From the NCBI RefSeq assembly GCF_028771845.1, contig NZ_CP118270.1:2790001-2854000 (forward strand): a stretch of 64,000 nucleotides of DNA, read 5' to 3'. Source of the DNA: Paenibacillus marchantiae. Its GTDB lineage: Bacteria > Bacillota > Bacilli > Paenibacillales > Paenibacillaceae. The notes under the pieces were generated by a model that was given only the letters and a program-made list of their open reading frames with translations, was not told where the DNA came from and ran no database searches. Positions 1-8,647 of this stretch are shown here, one piece after another; position 1 is the first letter of the stretch, and every line of letters begins with the position of its first letter. Position numbers and translations under genes: made by a program.

Positions 1-158
1 GGGCTATGTAGTGTGTGAGCTATCTTAACGGAATCTTAATTATGAAGCCATAGAAGACGCTACAGTTTAACTACATGTAAGGATGGGTTAGACGAAGGAT
101 AAGATTCATTCTGTACACTTAACAGGAAAGTATAACGAACACAGAAGGGATGTAGAGA

Positions 159-1307
159 ATGGACAGTTTAAAAGAAGGATCTAAAATTCGTGCGAATCAC
201 TTAAATGGCGGGGGAAGTCTTCCGAAATCAGGATATGCTGCACATGAGAAGTTACAGAGCAAAAAGAGCTGGAAGTTGCTTGCCATTGCCCTTGGAGCCT
301 GCGTGATGTTGTCTGCCTGCGGTAACAGTAACTCGATTACATCCGAGCAGGCGGAGCAGCAGTCCAAGGAACGGACGACAAATGCCAATGAAGCGAGTGA
401 GAGTACCCATCAGGCAGAGAATTCAGGTACAGAGGTGAGCGCCATCATTACACCCGACAATTTCATCGATACGTTAATGAACGGTTCCAAGGATGCCATC
501 TACAGTCAGATGAGTCCCGAGTTGAAGGAAGCACTAACGCTTGAACAGTTTAAATCGTCTGCGGATCAATTCCTTGAGGGCGTAACTTCCTTTGATCTAG
601 TGGTGAATGCCAAAGTGAATCATTTAACTGAGCTCGCCTGGAAGGATCAAACAGGAGACAAAGGAATTCAAGCTTATTTTACCGAAGCAAATCAGATTGA
701 AGGGCTGTTAATCCAACCACTGGAACCCCATGAAGATACGGATCAAACATTCACCAAAACAGAATTTCAATTCCCAATGAAGGGTGAATGGTATGTGTTC
801 TGGGGAGGCAATGATGTGATGTCAAACTATCATTACGAGCATGAAACACAGCGCTATGCGCTAGATATCATTCGCACCAAAGCAGCTTTCAGTTACAACG
901 GAGATGCAAAGGTGAACGAAAACTACTACGCTTTTGGTGAGCCGCTCTATGCAGCTGCGGACGGAACCGTAGTCGATATCAAGAATGATATTCCAGATAA
1001 TATACCAGGTGTTATGAACCCGGAAGAACCAGCGGGTAATAATGTGGTCATTGACCATGGAAACGGAGAATACAGCATCACCGGGCACATTAAGGAAGGC
1101 AGTGTGGCCGTCAAAAAAGGGGATAAAGTCAAGCAGGGAGACCTCATTGGAGAGCTGGGTAACTCAGGTAATTCCAGTGAAGCTCATCTGCACTTCCAGG
1201 TATCGGACGGCCCGGATCTATTCACTTCCCGTTCTGTTAACATTCGTTGGGCGGATCAGAGCCAGCAGTTAACCCGGGGGAACACGATTCAAGGGTTGTC
1301 TGAGTAA
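159..1307 (+). CDS. M23 family metallopeptidase, probable lipoprotein
   Basis: Probable cell-wall endopeptidase anchored outside the membrane. A hydrophobic segment near residues 38-53 ends in a lipobox LSAC (Cys54), but it is preceded by an unusually long 36-residue polar N-terminus. Residues about 97-215 look like the DUF3887 domain that often precedes M23 peptidases. The C-terminal half has an M23-like zinc site: a His/Asp pair around NYHYEH...YALDI and the closing HLHFQV motif. The ATG at 159 follows AGAAGGGA (143-150). It stands alone, with no operon partner. The peptidase call is firm; the lipoprotein nature is inference because of the long N-region. Confidence 0.85.
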   Translation: MDSLKEGSKIRANHLNGGGSLPKSGYAAHEKLQSKKSWKLLAIALGACVMLSACGNSNSITSEQAEQQSKERTTNANEASESTHQAENSGTEVSAIITPDNFIDTLMNGSKDAIYSQMSPELKEALTLEQFKSSADQFLEGVTSFDLVVNAKVNHLTELAWKDQTGDKGIQAYFTEANQIEGLLIQPLEPHEDTDQTFTKTEFQFPMKGEWYVFWGGNDVMSNYHYEHETQRYALDIIRTKAAFSYNGDAKVNENYYAFGEPLYAAADGTVVDIKNDIPDNIPGVMNPEEPAGNNVVIDHGNGEYSITGHIKEGSVAVKKGDKVKQGDLIGELGNSGNSSEAHLHFQVSDGPDLFTSRSVNIRWADQSQQLTRGNTIQGLSE

Positions 1308-1407
1308 ATATGGATTTAAGCTGAATGTTGGGGGATGACGTCGACTTCATTCCTCCGTTATAATACCGTCATAAGATAGAATCGATCTGGATGATGGAGG
1401 AGTAGAC

Positions 1408-1911
1408 ATGAAGCTGGATAGTGTACAGATTGAGTATGCGAGTCGTGAGGACTTACCAAGGATTGTGGAGATCTATAATTCTACGATTGAGAGCCGAATG
1501 GTGACGGCGGATTTGGAGCCGGTGACCGTCGAGCAACGTATTCCGTGGTTTGAGGAGCATTCTTCCGATCATCGCCCACTCTGGGTGATGAGACTTGAGG
1601 GACAGGTTGTAGCCTGGGCTAGCCTGGGTTCATTTTATGGAAGACCTGCGTACAATGGGACGGTGGAAGTCAGTGTGTATGTGGATCAGCAGTGCCGGGG
1701 AATTGGGGCTGGCGGACGTTTGCTGAACACCATTTTTGACGCTTGTCCTGCGCTTGGAATCAAGACGATTCTGGGATTTGTGTTTGGACATAATGAACCG
1801 AGTCTGGGGTTATTACGCAAGCATGGCTTTGAACAGTGGGGCTATTACCCTGAAGTGGCTGTGCTGGATGGCGTCAACCGGGATTTGGCGATTTTGGGCA
1901 AAAAAATATAG
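1408..1911 (+). CDS. GNAT family N-acetyltransferase, PAT/Bar-like
   Basis: Single-domain acetyltransferase of 167 residues. The start (IEYASREDLPRIVEIYN), the PWF segment and the acetyl-CoA loop near residues 96-105 (QCRGIGAGGRLL) match the phosphinothricin/methionine-sulfoximine acetyltransferase group. The substrate cannot be read from sequence. GGAGGAG stands just before the ATG at 1408. The gene is monocistronic and ends at a strong terminator. Confidence 0.85.
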   Translation: MKLDSVQIEYASREDLPRIVEIYNSTIESRMVTADLEPVTVEQRIPWFEEHSSDHRPLWVMRLEGQVVAWASLGSFYGRPAYNGTVEVSVYVDQQCRGIGAGGRLLNTIFDACPALGIKTILGFVFGHNEPSLGLLRKHGFEQWGYYPEVAVLDGVNRDLAILGKKI

Positions 1912-1930
1912 CATGTATCAAAATAAATGA

Positions 1931-1970
1931 AACCTCCAGATCCACAATGCGTGGATTGGAGGTTATTTTT
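1931..1970. terminator. Bidirectional intrinsic terminator
   Basis: Long stem AACCTCCAGATCCAC / GTGGATTGGAGGTT around a five-base loop, followed by ATTTTT. It separates the convergent acetyltransferase and DinB genes. Confidence 0.85.
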
Positions 1971-1997
1971 GCTTACATCGAGTAAATAGGGGATGAC

Positions 1998-2498
1998 TTA
2001 GGTGTGCGACACGCCAAGCCTTTGTTTAATATCCTGAATCTGTGCCAGATGACGCTCTTCATGATAGCTTGCAAAATCGACCCATTGAGCCAGATCCATC
2101 TCACCGAAAACCGGGTGAAGAAAGGACTTGCTTCGCAGCAGTTCAGACTCATGATCTTGTGCAACGTGCATCAATGCTTGATGTGAGTCTTCCAGGTCAT
2201 GTCGTACATTCGCCAGCGTTTCTGGTTCCGCAGGAGGCTGGAGATGAGACGGGGCGCTGACAGAGTGGCTGCGATCCAGTGTAAGCTCATATGGTTTTTT
2301 GTCCACAGCAACGGTCTGTTCTTTCTTTAGAGCGGCGTGGGCTTGCTTCACAATGATGTTTTCCATCAAATTCAGGTGACGGAGAACTTGCATAATACTC
2401 CAGTGAGTAGGTGTGGGTTGGAGGTTCAATTGCTCTTCATTGAGTCCAGAGACGGCTTCCCAAATTTGGCTCCGAATGTCGTCATTACGAGTGAACAT
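1998..2498 (-). CDS. DinB family protein
   Basis: A 166-residue DinB/YfiT-like four-helix protein. Candidate metal-ligand histidines are in HWSIMQVLRHLNLM (near residue 32) and in SYHEERHLAQ near residue 147. Family members are putative metal-dependent transferases or hydrolases acting on thiols; the substrate here is unknown. AAAGGAGAGG sits eight bases before the ATG at 2498. A second DinB-like gene lies at 5771-6229. Confidence 0.85.
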   Translation of the reverse strand: MFTRNDDIRSQIWEAVSGLNEEQLNLQPTPTHWSIMQVLRHLNLMENIIVKQAHAALKKEQTVAVDKKPYELTLDRSHSVSAPSHLQPPAEPETLANVRHDLEDSHQALMHVAQDHESELLRSKSFLHPVFGEMDLAQWVDFASYHEERHLAQIQDIKQRLGVSHT

Positions 2499-2709
2499 CG
2501 TGCGATCCTCTCCTTTAAATGAGTTCTATGATGTCAGCTTGTGTAAGTGCAGTGCCTAAAATGTGGATGCTTAATATACATCATAGAGGATCTGAAAGTT
2601 GAATGCGAAGATGTGTTTAAATACCCTTGTTAGATGATGTTATGTGCATGAGAATAAAGCGGTTTTTATAAACGGGTTATATCAAATCATGCCATCGCCA
2701 AAAAAAGAA

Positions 2710-2739
2710 TTGACGCTAAGTAGTGCGGGACTCTATAAT
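2710..2739 (+). promoter_or_regulatory. SigA-type promoter for the coiled-coil/amt pair
   Basis: TTGACG at 2710-2715 and TATAAT at 2734-2739 with an 18-base spacer, about 40 bases before the next start codon. Confidence 0.65.
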
Positions 2740-2780
2740 CGATAACAAGTAACTTGATATGTAAGGAGTCCTGACATGGT

Positions 2781-3194
2781 ATGTTAGTAATTGATGAGGT
2801 GTATCACCATACAGCATTGCAAATATCATCGTCCGATTTATTGTACCTTATCCAACAGCTCAAGGTCAAAAAAGAAAATGAGATCGAAACGCTTAAACAT
2901 AAAATTGAACAATTCGAACAAAAAAAACGTGCGGAAGAAGTGGCTTATCAATCCTTGTCGACTGTACGCAAATGGTTCGCAGGCCGCCCTGCATCCCATC
3001 ACCAGGCGGTGGAATATATGGTCCAGGTGAAGGAACGTTTTCGCAAAATGGAACAAATCCGGCGGCGGATACGAGAACTGGACCGCATTGCTGAACGAAT
3101 CAAGCATCCGGACAGCATCGAACGGGATGAAATCGAGCTTACGCCCGAAACGATCCGGGAGATTAGACAGCTTAGGGAAACGGAGGATGTATAA
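2781..3194 (+). CDS. Coiled-coil protein of unknown function
   Basis: A 137-residue charged protein, predicted almost wholly helical, with a probable coiled coil around residues 28-55 and 85-110. No signal or membrane segment. It ends two bases before the ammonium-transporter ATG, so the two are probably co-translated. AGGAG (2764-2768) is better spaced for an ATG at 2776, which opens only a three-codon reading frame, than for the real ATG at 2781. I do not recognise a family. Confidence 0.7.
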   Translation: MLVIDEVYHHTALQISSSDLLYLIQQLKVKKENEIETLKHKIEQFEQKKRAEEVAYQSLSTVRKWFAGRPASHHQAVEYMVQVKERFRKMEQIRRRIRELDRIAERIKHPDSIERDEIELTPETIREIRQLRETEDV

Positions 3195-3196
3195 GC

Positions 3197-4486
3197 ATGA
3201 CTTTGGAGACGTTAAGCTCCGGGATGGATACGGTCTGGGTCGTACTGAGTGCAGCCATGATTTTGTTGATGGAGGGCGGATTCGCGCTCCTGGAGGCTGG
3301 CTTTGTACGTTATAAAAATAGCGTAAATATTATTATGAAGGTTTTCGCTGACATTACGATTGGAACGTTGCTTTTCTATGCCATCGGATTTGGCTTGATG
3401 TATGGCTCTGATGCCGGAGGTTTTGTAGGCATAACCGGATTTTTCCTCAATGGAGACTTGTCTCACCTGGATGTACCCGTTTCATTGGAAACATTCTGGC
3501 TGTTCCAGGCCGCGTTCACCATTGCCGTCATTTCCATCGTATCGGGTGCTGTAGCTGAACGGATTAACTTTCGTGCCTATCTGCTGTACATCATATTGAT
3601 GACGGCAATCATTTATCCGATTGGTGGACACTGGGCATGGGGCGGCGGTTGGCTCGGCAAGCTGGGGATGCAGGATTTTGCCGGTTCCGCAGTTATTCAC
3701 GCGTTGGGCGGGTTCTCTGCACTGGCCGCCGCGATTATTATTGGGCCGCGTAAAGGCAAATACACACCGCTTGGCGTGAGTGCCATTGCGCTTCCGAGCA
3801 ATCTGCCGCTGGCATCTGTAGGTGCATTTCTGCTGTGGTTCGGCTGGTTTGGCTTCAATGCAGGAAGTACGCTCAGTGCGACTGATGTAAGGATCGGTCA
3901 CATTGCCATCGTTACGATGTTATCTGCTGCTTCGGGCGGTGCGGCTACACTGCTTTACACCTTGTTCCGATTCAATCGTTCAGACGCACCATCGGTCATT
4001 AATGGCTCGCTGGCCGGTCTGGTCGGTATTACGGCGGGGTGTGCTTTTGTCAGTGATGTAGCTGCGATATTCATCGGGGCGGTATCTGGATTACTCATGA
4101 TGGCTGCAACGAATTGGCTGGACCGCAGGCAGATTGATGACCCGGTGGGTGCGTTCCCTGTTCATGCTGTATCCGGGATGTGGGGAACGATTGCCGTGGG
4201 TTTGTTTGCAACCGATGGTGGCTTGTTCATGGGAGGTGGCTGGAGGCTGCTGGGTGTTCAGGCGCTCGGCCTAACGGCTTTGGTCGTCTGGGGATTTGTC
4301 ATGACCTGGATTGGTCTGAAACTGATTGGCAAGATCGTTCCTGTCCGTTCCACGGAAGAAGAGGAAGATTTGGGTCTGGATATTAGTTATCATGGTGTAA
4401 TGGCTGCACACCAGTCCCATGAATTTTTAGATGGCGAGGAGCATATTCGTGCTTTCCAGAATGATTCACCGAATCGGGATCGTTAA
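3197..4486 (+). CDS. amt: Ammonium transporter (Amt family)
   Basis: A polytopic membrane protein of 429 residues with about 11 hydrophobic helices. It has the Amt signature segment DFAGSAVIHALGGFSALAA and conserved pore regions (GGHWAWGGGWL, FGWFGFNAGST, HAVSGMWGTIAVGLFA). It moves ammonium/ammonia inward. The start overlaps the ribosome-site region of the preceding coiled-coil gene. No PII (glnK) gene is adjacent, which is unusual for amt; the coiled-coil protein occupies the neighbouring slot instead. The gene ends at a strong terminator. Confidence 0.95.
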   Translation: MTLETLSSGMDTVWVVLSAAMILLMEGGFALLEAGFVRYKNSVNIIMKVFADITIGTLLFYAIGFGLMYGSDAGGFVGITGFFLNGDLSHLDVPVSLETFWLFQAAFTIAVISIVSGAVAERINFRAYLLYIILMTAIIYPIGGHWAWGGGWLGKLGMQDFAGSAVIHALGGFSALAAAIIIGPRKGKYTPLGVSAIALPSNLPLASVGAFLLWFGWFGFNAGSTLSATDVRIGHIAIVTMLSAASGGAATLLYTLFRFNRSDAPSVINGSLAGLVGITAGCAFVSDVAAIFIGAVSGLLMMAATNWLDRRQIDDPVGAFPVHAVSGMWGTIAVGLFATDGGLFMGGGWRLLGVQALGLTALVVWGFVMTWIGLKLIGKIVPVRSTEEEEDLGLDISYHGVMAAHQSHEFLDGEEHIRAFQNDSPNRDR

Positions 4487-4515
4487 GAATGAACCGACTG
4501 GATAATAAGGAAGCA

Positions 4516-4545
4516 GACTGACACCGGATGTCAGTCTCTTTTTTT
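4516..4545 (+). terminator. Intrinsic terminator after amt
   Basis: Stem GACTGACA (4516-4523) / TGTCAGTC (4529-4536), followed by TCTTTTTTT. Confidence 0.9.
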
Positions 4546-4641
4546 GCAAGAAGCAGGGAAAGAAGACTCAGCGGAAGAATATACAGGTGTGAACCTGAAT
4601 ATGTCTCACCATAGATGTATTGTCAGAAGGGGAGGATCTGT

Positions 4642-5586
4642 ATGATTAAACCTGAACAATGTGAACGTCTGACCAGAAAAGCCCGGAAAACTCTTGAGGA
4701 GTATGGATTGGGTAATGCTGCCGATCTGCTGTTATCTTCAAGCCGTTGGGGAATTCGCCTTGATGTATCGACAATCGATGAGTATCGCAGAACAGGAAAT
4801 TCACGTGTAGGTGGAAATCCGGATCTGCCGAGCAACATGAAATGGCCTTTGACACAGGACGGGGTGCCCATGACGTTCCTGGCCCAGTTGAATCTCGTGG
4901 ATTTGACGCCATATACGCCTAATGATGGGCGCGGGAGTTTGCCCGAACGGGGCATGTTATACTTCTTCATTGGTGTGGATGAACCGGCTTATCATATTGA
5001 GCATCGTGTGATTTACGAGCCGGACGCTCATAACCTGATAAGGCGAGAGCCTGATGGCGAAACCGCGCTGGGTAAGGACGATTTTGTAGCACATTCGGTA
5101 ACAGTGCTGCCTAATCTCGAGTTTCCTACATATGCATACATTGATTCTCTGGCTCTGAATGCAATCGCCGCCCCGCTGTCTGGTGGAACGGTAGCTGTCG
5201 AAGGGGAGGAAGGTCTATATGACCGATACCTGGAATTTGAGTCCAGCTGGAATCATCCGAGTACGCAGAACTGGGGTGGCATGTTTGGATACCCTGACGG
5301 TCAGCATCCGGATGCCGAACACCAGGCGCTGTTACAGATCGTACTTGGTGAAGAGTATACTTATGACGAGCAGGCGTGTGAGAGGAAGCTGACTGAACAT
5401 TATGGCGGGGATGAGAAACGGACACAACAAGAGCTTGCGGATACCTTGCTTCTATTAAAAATTGATACGCATGACGCTATCGGTTTTCAATGGTGGGATT
5501 GTGGGGAATTGCAATTTTTCATTCGTAAGGCTGACTTGTTCGCAGGACGATTCGATCAAACGTATTGTTCGTTATATTCAAGTTGA
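4642..5586 (+). CDS. DUF1963 (YwqG-like) protein
   Basis: A 314-residue soluble protein with hallmarks of DUF1963: RVGGNPDLPSNMKWP near the N-terminus, then MTFLAQLNL, GMLYFFIGVDE, a GGMFGYPDGQH segment and a C-terminal FFIRKADL. Function is unknown; family members are small globular proteins often kept as single genes. The ATG at 4642 is preferred over an in-frame ATG at 4615 because AGAAGGGGAGG lies at the correct distance. Confidence 0.85.
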   Translation: MIKPEQCERLTRKARKTLEEYGLGNAADLLLSSSRWGIRLDVSTIDEYRRTGNSRVGGNPDLPSNMKWPLTQDGVPMTFLAQLNLVDLTPYTPNDGRGSLPERGMLYFFIGVDEPAYHIEHRVIYEPDAHNLIRREPDGETALGKDDFVAHSVTVLPNLEFPTYAYIDSLALNAIAAPLSGGTVAVEGEEGLYDRYLEFESSWNHPSTQNWGGMFGYPDGQHPDAEHQALLQIVLGEEYTYDEQACERKLTEHYGGDEKRTQQELADTLLLLKIDTHDAIGFQWWDCGELQFFIRKADLFAGRFDQTYCSLYSS

Positions 5587-5618
5587 GTTCATGTTTGTTA
5601 TCATCGGAGCAACAAAAT

Positions 5619-5661
5619 GTCCCAAATTCCGTCTATATGGGGGAGGAGGGACTTTTTTTTG
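5619..5661 (+). terminator. Probable terminator after the DUF1963 gene
   Basis: GTCCC at 5619-5623 can pair with GGGAC at 5648-5652, with an imperfect inner stem, and is followed by eight T residues. Confidence 0.5.
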
Positions 5662-5770
5662 TTCATTATTGTTGGTTTTCGATCAAAGCTGGTTTATATA
5701 TAAAGGGGGAATTTATGGTTGATTAGCGATCATACGTTCTATATAATGGGATAAAAAGGGAGTGTTTCTG

Positions 5771-6229
5771 TTGATTCAGTCTGCATTTAAACATATTGAT
5801 GTGGCAGTGACATCATTAATCCATTTATGTGACCAACTGTCGGAGCAAGACTTGGCTTTGACTCCGATTGAGGGCAAACGGCCGGTCGGAGAATTGCTTT
5901 CTCATCTATCCGTCATTTGTCGTGCAGATGTACATATTTCGGAGGGAGCTTCCGAAGAAGAAATGGCTTTGTTTTACGAGGAAAATCAGCCGAATTCACT
6001 GAGTGAGATCAAAGAAGCGCTGATTGCGAATCAGATGTACCTCTATCATCGATATAGACAGTTTAATACAGAGGAATTATTACAGGTGACTGACTCCTAT
6101 TGGGGAGCTTCGTACAGTCGTCTGGAGTGGCTGCTTGAGATCATGGGACATGTGTATCACCACAGGGGTCAACTGCATACGATGCTGACACTGACTGGAA
6201 TAGAGCCCAAAGTAGCGTTGTTTGAATAG
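5771..6229 (+). CDS. DinB-like protein
   Basis: About 152 residues. FKHIDVAVTSLIHLCDQLS and the C-terminal MGHVYHHRGQLHTML are typical of the DinB/YfiT fold, in which an HxxxH-type pair binds metal. I chose TTG at 5771 because AAGGGAG (5755-5761) is correctly spaced for it; the in-frame GTG at 5762 is too close. Function beyond putative metal-dependent transferase is unknown. Confidence 0.75.
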   Translation: MIQSAFKHIDVAVTSLIHLCDQLSEQDLALTPIEGKRPVGELLSHLSVICRADVHISEGASEEEMALFYEENQPNSLSEIKEALIANQMYLYHRYRQFNTEELLQVTDSYWGASYSRLEWLLEIMGHVYHHRGQLHTMLTLTGIEPKVALFE

Positions 6230-6581
6230 ATAGATCCAGGTCCATAATTTGAGGTTCTGCCTAATTATAGAGCAAGATTTAATAGAATACATAGAGCATG
6301 TTATCCGCAACAAGCAACGGTTAAGCAAGGATTAGATCGACGATACTATATGTTAATAATAGAGATTGCGAAATGGAAGAAAACAATACTACTGATGAGA
6401 GAGAGGAACCTATTCAGAAGCTGCATCGGGTTTCCATAATCGTTTCCATTATGGAGGGTACTCAGTTTACCGGAAATCCAACGTTTTTGCTTCTTTCCGA
6501 GGGCGATGATTTTCGCAGATTCATTTCCTAGTGGTATACTTTGAACAAGCAATGATTCATGGAATGGAAAGGAATAATGCC
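6230..6581. other. Intergenic region before the response regulator
   Basis: No gene recognised. It holds an inverted repeat CCATAA / TTATGG (6434-6454, nine-base loop) and a TATACT hexamer at 6534-6540 that could be the -10 box of the regulator operon. If so, in-frame starts at 6531 are unlikely. Confidence 0.4.
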
Positions 6582-7286
6582 GTGGCACAGCCAGCAACCA
6601 TTCTGCTTGTGGATGATGAGCAGGATATTATTAAACTGATGGAGATTTATTTTGGCAATGAAGGATACCGGGTTCTGACAGCCAGTGATGGGATCGAGGC
6701 GCTTGAGCAATTGAAGAAAGAGCCAATTGATCTGATCATTCTGGATGTCATGATGCCGAATATGGACGGAATTGAAGCATGTATGAAAATTAGGGAAGAG
6801 CAGAAAATGCCGATCATTATGCTGTCCGCCAAAAGCATGGATATGGATAAAATCACAGGGCTGAGCATCGGTGCTGATGATTATGTGACCAAGCCGTTTA
6901 ACCCGCTTGAACTTGTGGCACGGGCAAAGTCACAGCTTCGCAGGTACCATACCTTCAATGAGGGCCGGGAAAGCAAGGAGCATGAGTGGGTGATTGACGA
7001 TCTGGTCATCAACACCGATACGCATGAGGTCTGGGTGGATGAGCAGCCTGTTCGCTTGACTCCACGTGAATTTGCCGTTCTGGAGCTGCTGGCGCGCCAT
7101 CAAGGCTCTGTGCTGAGTATGGAGCAGATCTACAGACAGGTCTGGAAAGAAGAGTTTATGGAGTCCAACAACACAGTCATGGTGCATATCCGCAAGATTC
7201 GTGAGAAAATCGAACTCGACAGCAAACATCCCAAGTTCATACAGACGGTATGGGGTGTTGGTTATAAGATGATCAAACCACAATAA
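6582..7286 (+). CDS. OmpR/PhoB-family response regulator
   Basis: Receiver domain with acidic pocket D11-D12, phosphoacceptor Asp55 in ILDVMMPNMDG and a conserved Lys in VTKPF, followed by a winged-helix DNA-binding domain ending in VWGVGYKM. The sequence is closest in style to VanR. GTG at 6582 is preferred because GGAAAGGA (6565-6572) precedes it; in-frame starts at 6531, 6552 and 6564 lack a ribosome site. It is followed by its cognate kinase and probably controls the downstream envelope genes. Confidence 0.92.
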   Translation: MAQPATILLVDDEQDIIKLMEIYFGNEGYRVLTASDGIEALEQLKKEPIDLIILDVMMPNMDGIEACMKIREEQKMPIIMLSAKSMDMDKITGLSIGADDYVTKPFNPLELVARAKSQLRRYHTFNEGRESKEHEWVIDDLVINTDTHEVWVDEQPVRLTPREFAVLELLARHQGSVLSMEQIYRQVWKEEFMESNNTVMVHIRKIREKIELDSKHPKFIQTVWGVGYKMIKPQ

Positions 7287-7340
7287 GCACGTGCGTCTAT
7301 GAGGTTAATTGGATACAGAGCGTGAGCAAGGAGTTCCTAG

Positions 7341-8477
7341 ATGAATTCAAAATTAATTAACACAGTCCGGTGGAAATTTATCTACGCATTTCTGCTGAGT
7401 GGCATTTTGACGGCGGCTATTTTGTATGGGGGCAGCAAAGTTGTACACTCCATTCTAGCGGCTCAGACCTATCCTAATTATTCGATCCCTGCAAGGGGCA
7501 TCAGGTGGCTGGTGAACCATATTGGGTCGGTGCCATTAATGATTATGGTTGGCATACTTGGCTTTGTGCTGTTCTTTTTCCTGTTCACGCGCAGGGTGAT
7601 GCTGGTTCTGGACGAGATTACGGCGGGAATTCAGGAAGTTGCCAAAGGGGAGCTGTCTCATCGGATCGAAGTGAAGACATCGGATGAATTTGGCGTTGTG
7701 GCTGCCAGTGTTAATCAGATGGCTGAACAATTGCAGCTGTCATTGCAGGAGGAGCGCAGCGCAGTTGCTGCCAAAAATGAATTGATTACAGGCATTTCTC
7801 ATGATTTGAGGACGCCGCTGACCTCCATTCTCGGATTTTTGGAATACATAGAGAAAGATCGATACCAGGATGAAATTGAGATGCGCTATTACGTAAGTAT
7901 TGCGTACGAGAAATCCTTAACATTGAGGAAGCTGATCGACGATTTGTTCGAATATACCCGTGTCAGTGGTGGTAGCTTACCCTTGTCATTGACTTCCTTG
8001 AACCTGAATCCATTCCTGATGCAGCTTGCGGAGGAGTTCGCTCCGATGCTGGAAGAAGCGGGTATGACATACAAGATCATTGGTGGACAAGAACCTTTAT
8101 GGATTCAGGCCGCTCCTGGCGAGCTTGTTCGTGCGTATGAGAACCTGTTCAGTAACGCGATCCGTTATGGGGCACAGGGTAAAGTGATGGAGATTGCGTT
8201 GTCTCTTGAAGGTGAAGAAGCTGTGGTGCGCATTAGCAATTATGGTGAACCCATTCCGGCGCAGGATTTGCCGCACTTATTCGATCGATTCTACCGGGTG
8301 GACAAATCCCGCTCTCGCGACACAGGCGGCACCGGACTGGGGCTGGCTATTGCCAAATCCATGATTGAATTACATCGCGGGAGTATCACTGCCTACAGTG
8401 AACAGGGCCGGACTGATTTTGTTACGCGTTTTCCGGTGACTGCTCCTCCGATGAACAGAGATACAGAGGAACGGTAA
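7341..8477 (+). CDS. Sensor histidine kinase, VanS-like
   Basis: A 378-residue membrane kinase with two transmembrane helices (about 13-30 and 65-83) flanking a very short extracellular loop, then HAMP (about 85-135), a DHp domain with phospho-His154 in ISHDLRTPL, and a C-terminal ATPase domain with the N box (NLFSNAIRYG) and the G box (GGTGLGLAI). It is the partner of the preceding regulator. The small loop suggests intramembrane rather than ligand sensing (inference). Confidence 0.93.
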   Translation: MNSKLINTVRWKFIYAFLLSGILTAAILYGGSKVVHSILAAQTYPNYSIPARGIRWLVNHIGSVPLMIMVGILGFVLFFFLFTRRVMLVLDEITAGIQEVAKGELSHRIEVKTSDEFGVVAASVNQMAEQLQLSLQEERSAVAAKNELITGISHDLRTPLTSILGFLEYIEKDRYQDEIEMRYYVSIAYEKSLTLRKLIDDLFEYTRVSGGSLPLSLTSLNLNPFLMQLAEEFAPMLEEAGMTYKIIGGQEPLWIQAAPGELVRAYENLFSNAIRYGAQGKVMEIALSLEGEEAVVRISNYGEPIPAQDLPHLFDRFYRVDKSRSRDTGGTGLGLAIAKSMIELHRGSITAYSEQGRTDFVTRFPVTAPPMNRDTEER

Positions 8478-8583
8478 CCTGGCAGAATCCTCTTCTTATA
8501 TAAGAGAGTTTTCTTGATTCAGCATCTATGCTAAATGCTGAATTAAGAAAATGATAAGAAGTTACCCACTTCCTCATTAAGAA

Positions 8584-8647
8584 ATATTCGGTATTCTTAA
8601 CCTCAATCGTACACATGAACTTCAAAATTGAGGAGGATACCGAATAT
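8584..8647 (+). promoter_or_regulatory. Hairpin that could mask the ribosome site of the next gene
   Basis: A perfect 11-base inverted repeat, ATATTCGGTAT (8584-8594) and ATACCGAATAT (8637-8647). The stem can extend inward by four pairs (8595-8598 with 8633-8636, two of them G-U). The right arm then covers part of the Shine-Dalgarno sequence and the AT of the start codon. Confidence 0.5.

Noticed and set aside
3482..3901. Minus-strand open frame inside amt
   Set aside because: Composition is a shadow of the strongly supported ammonium transporter gene.
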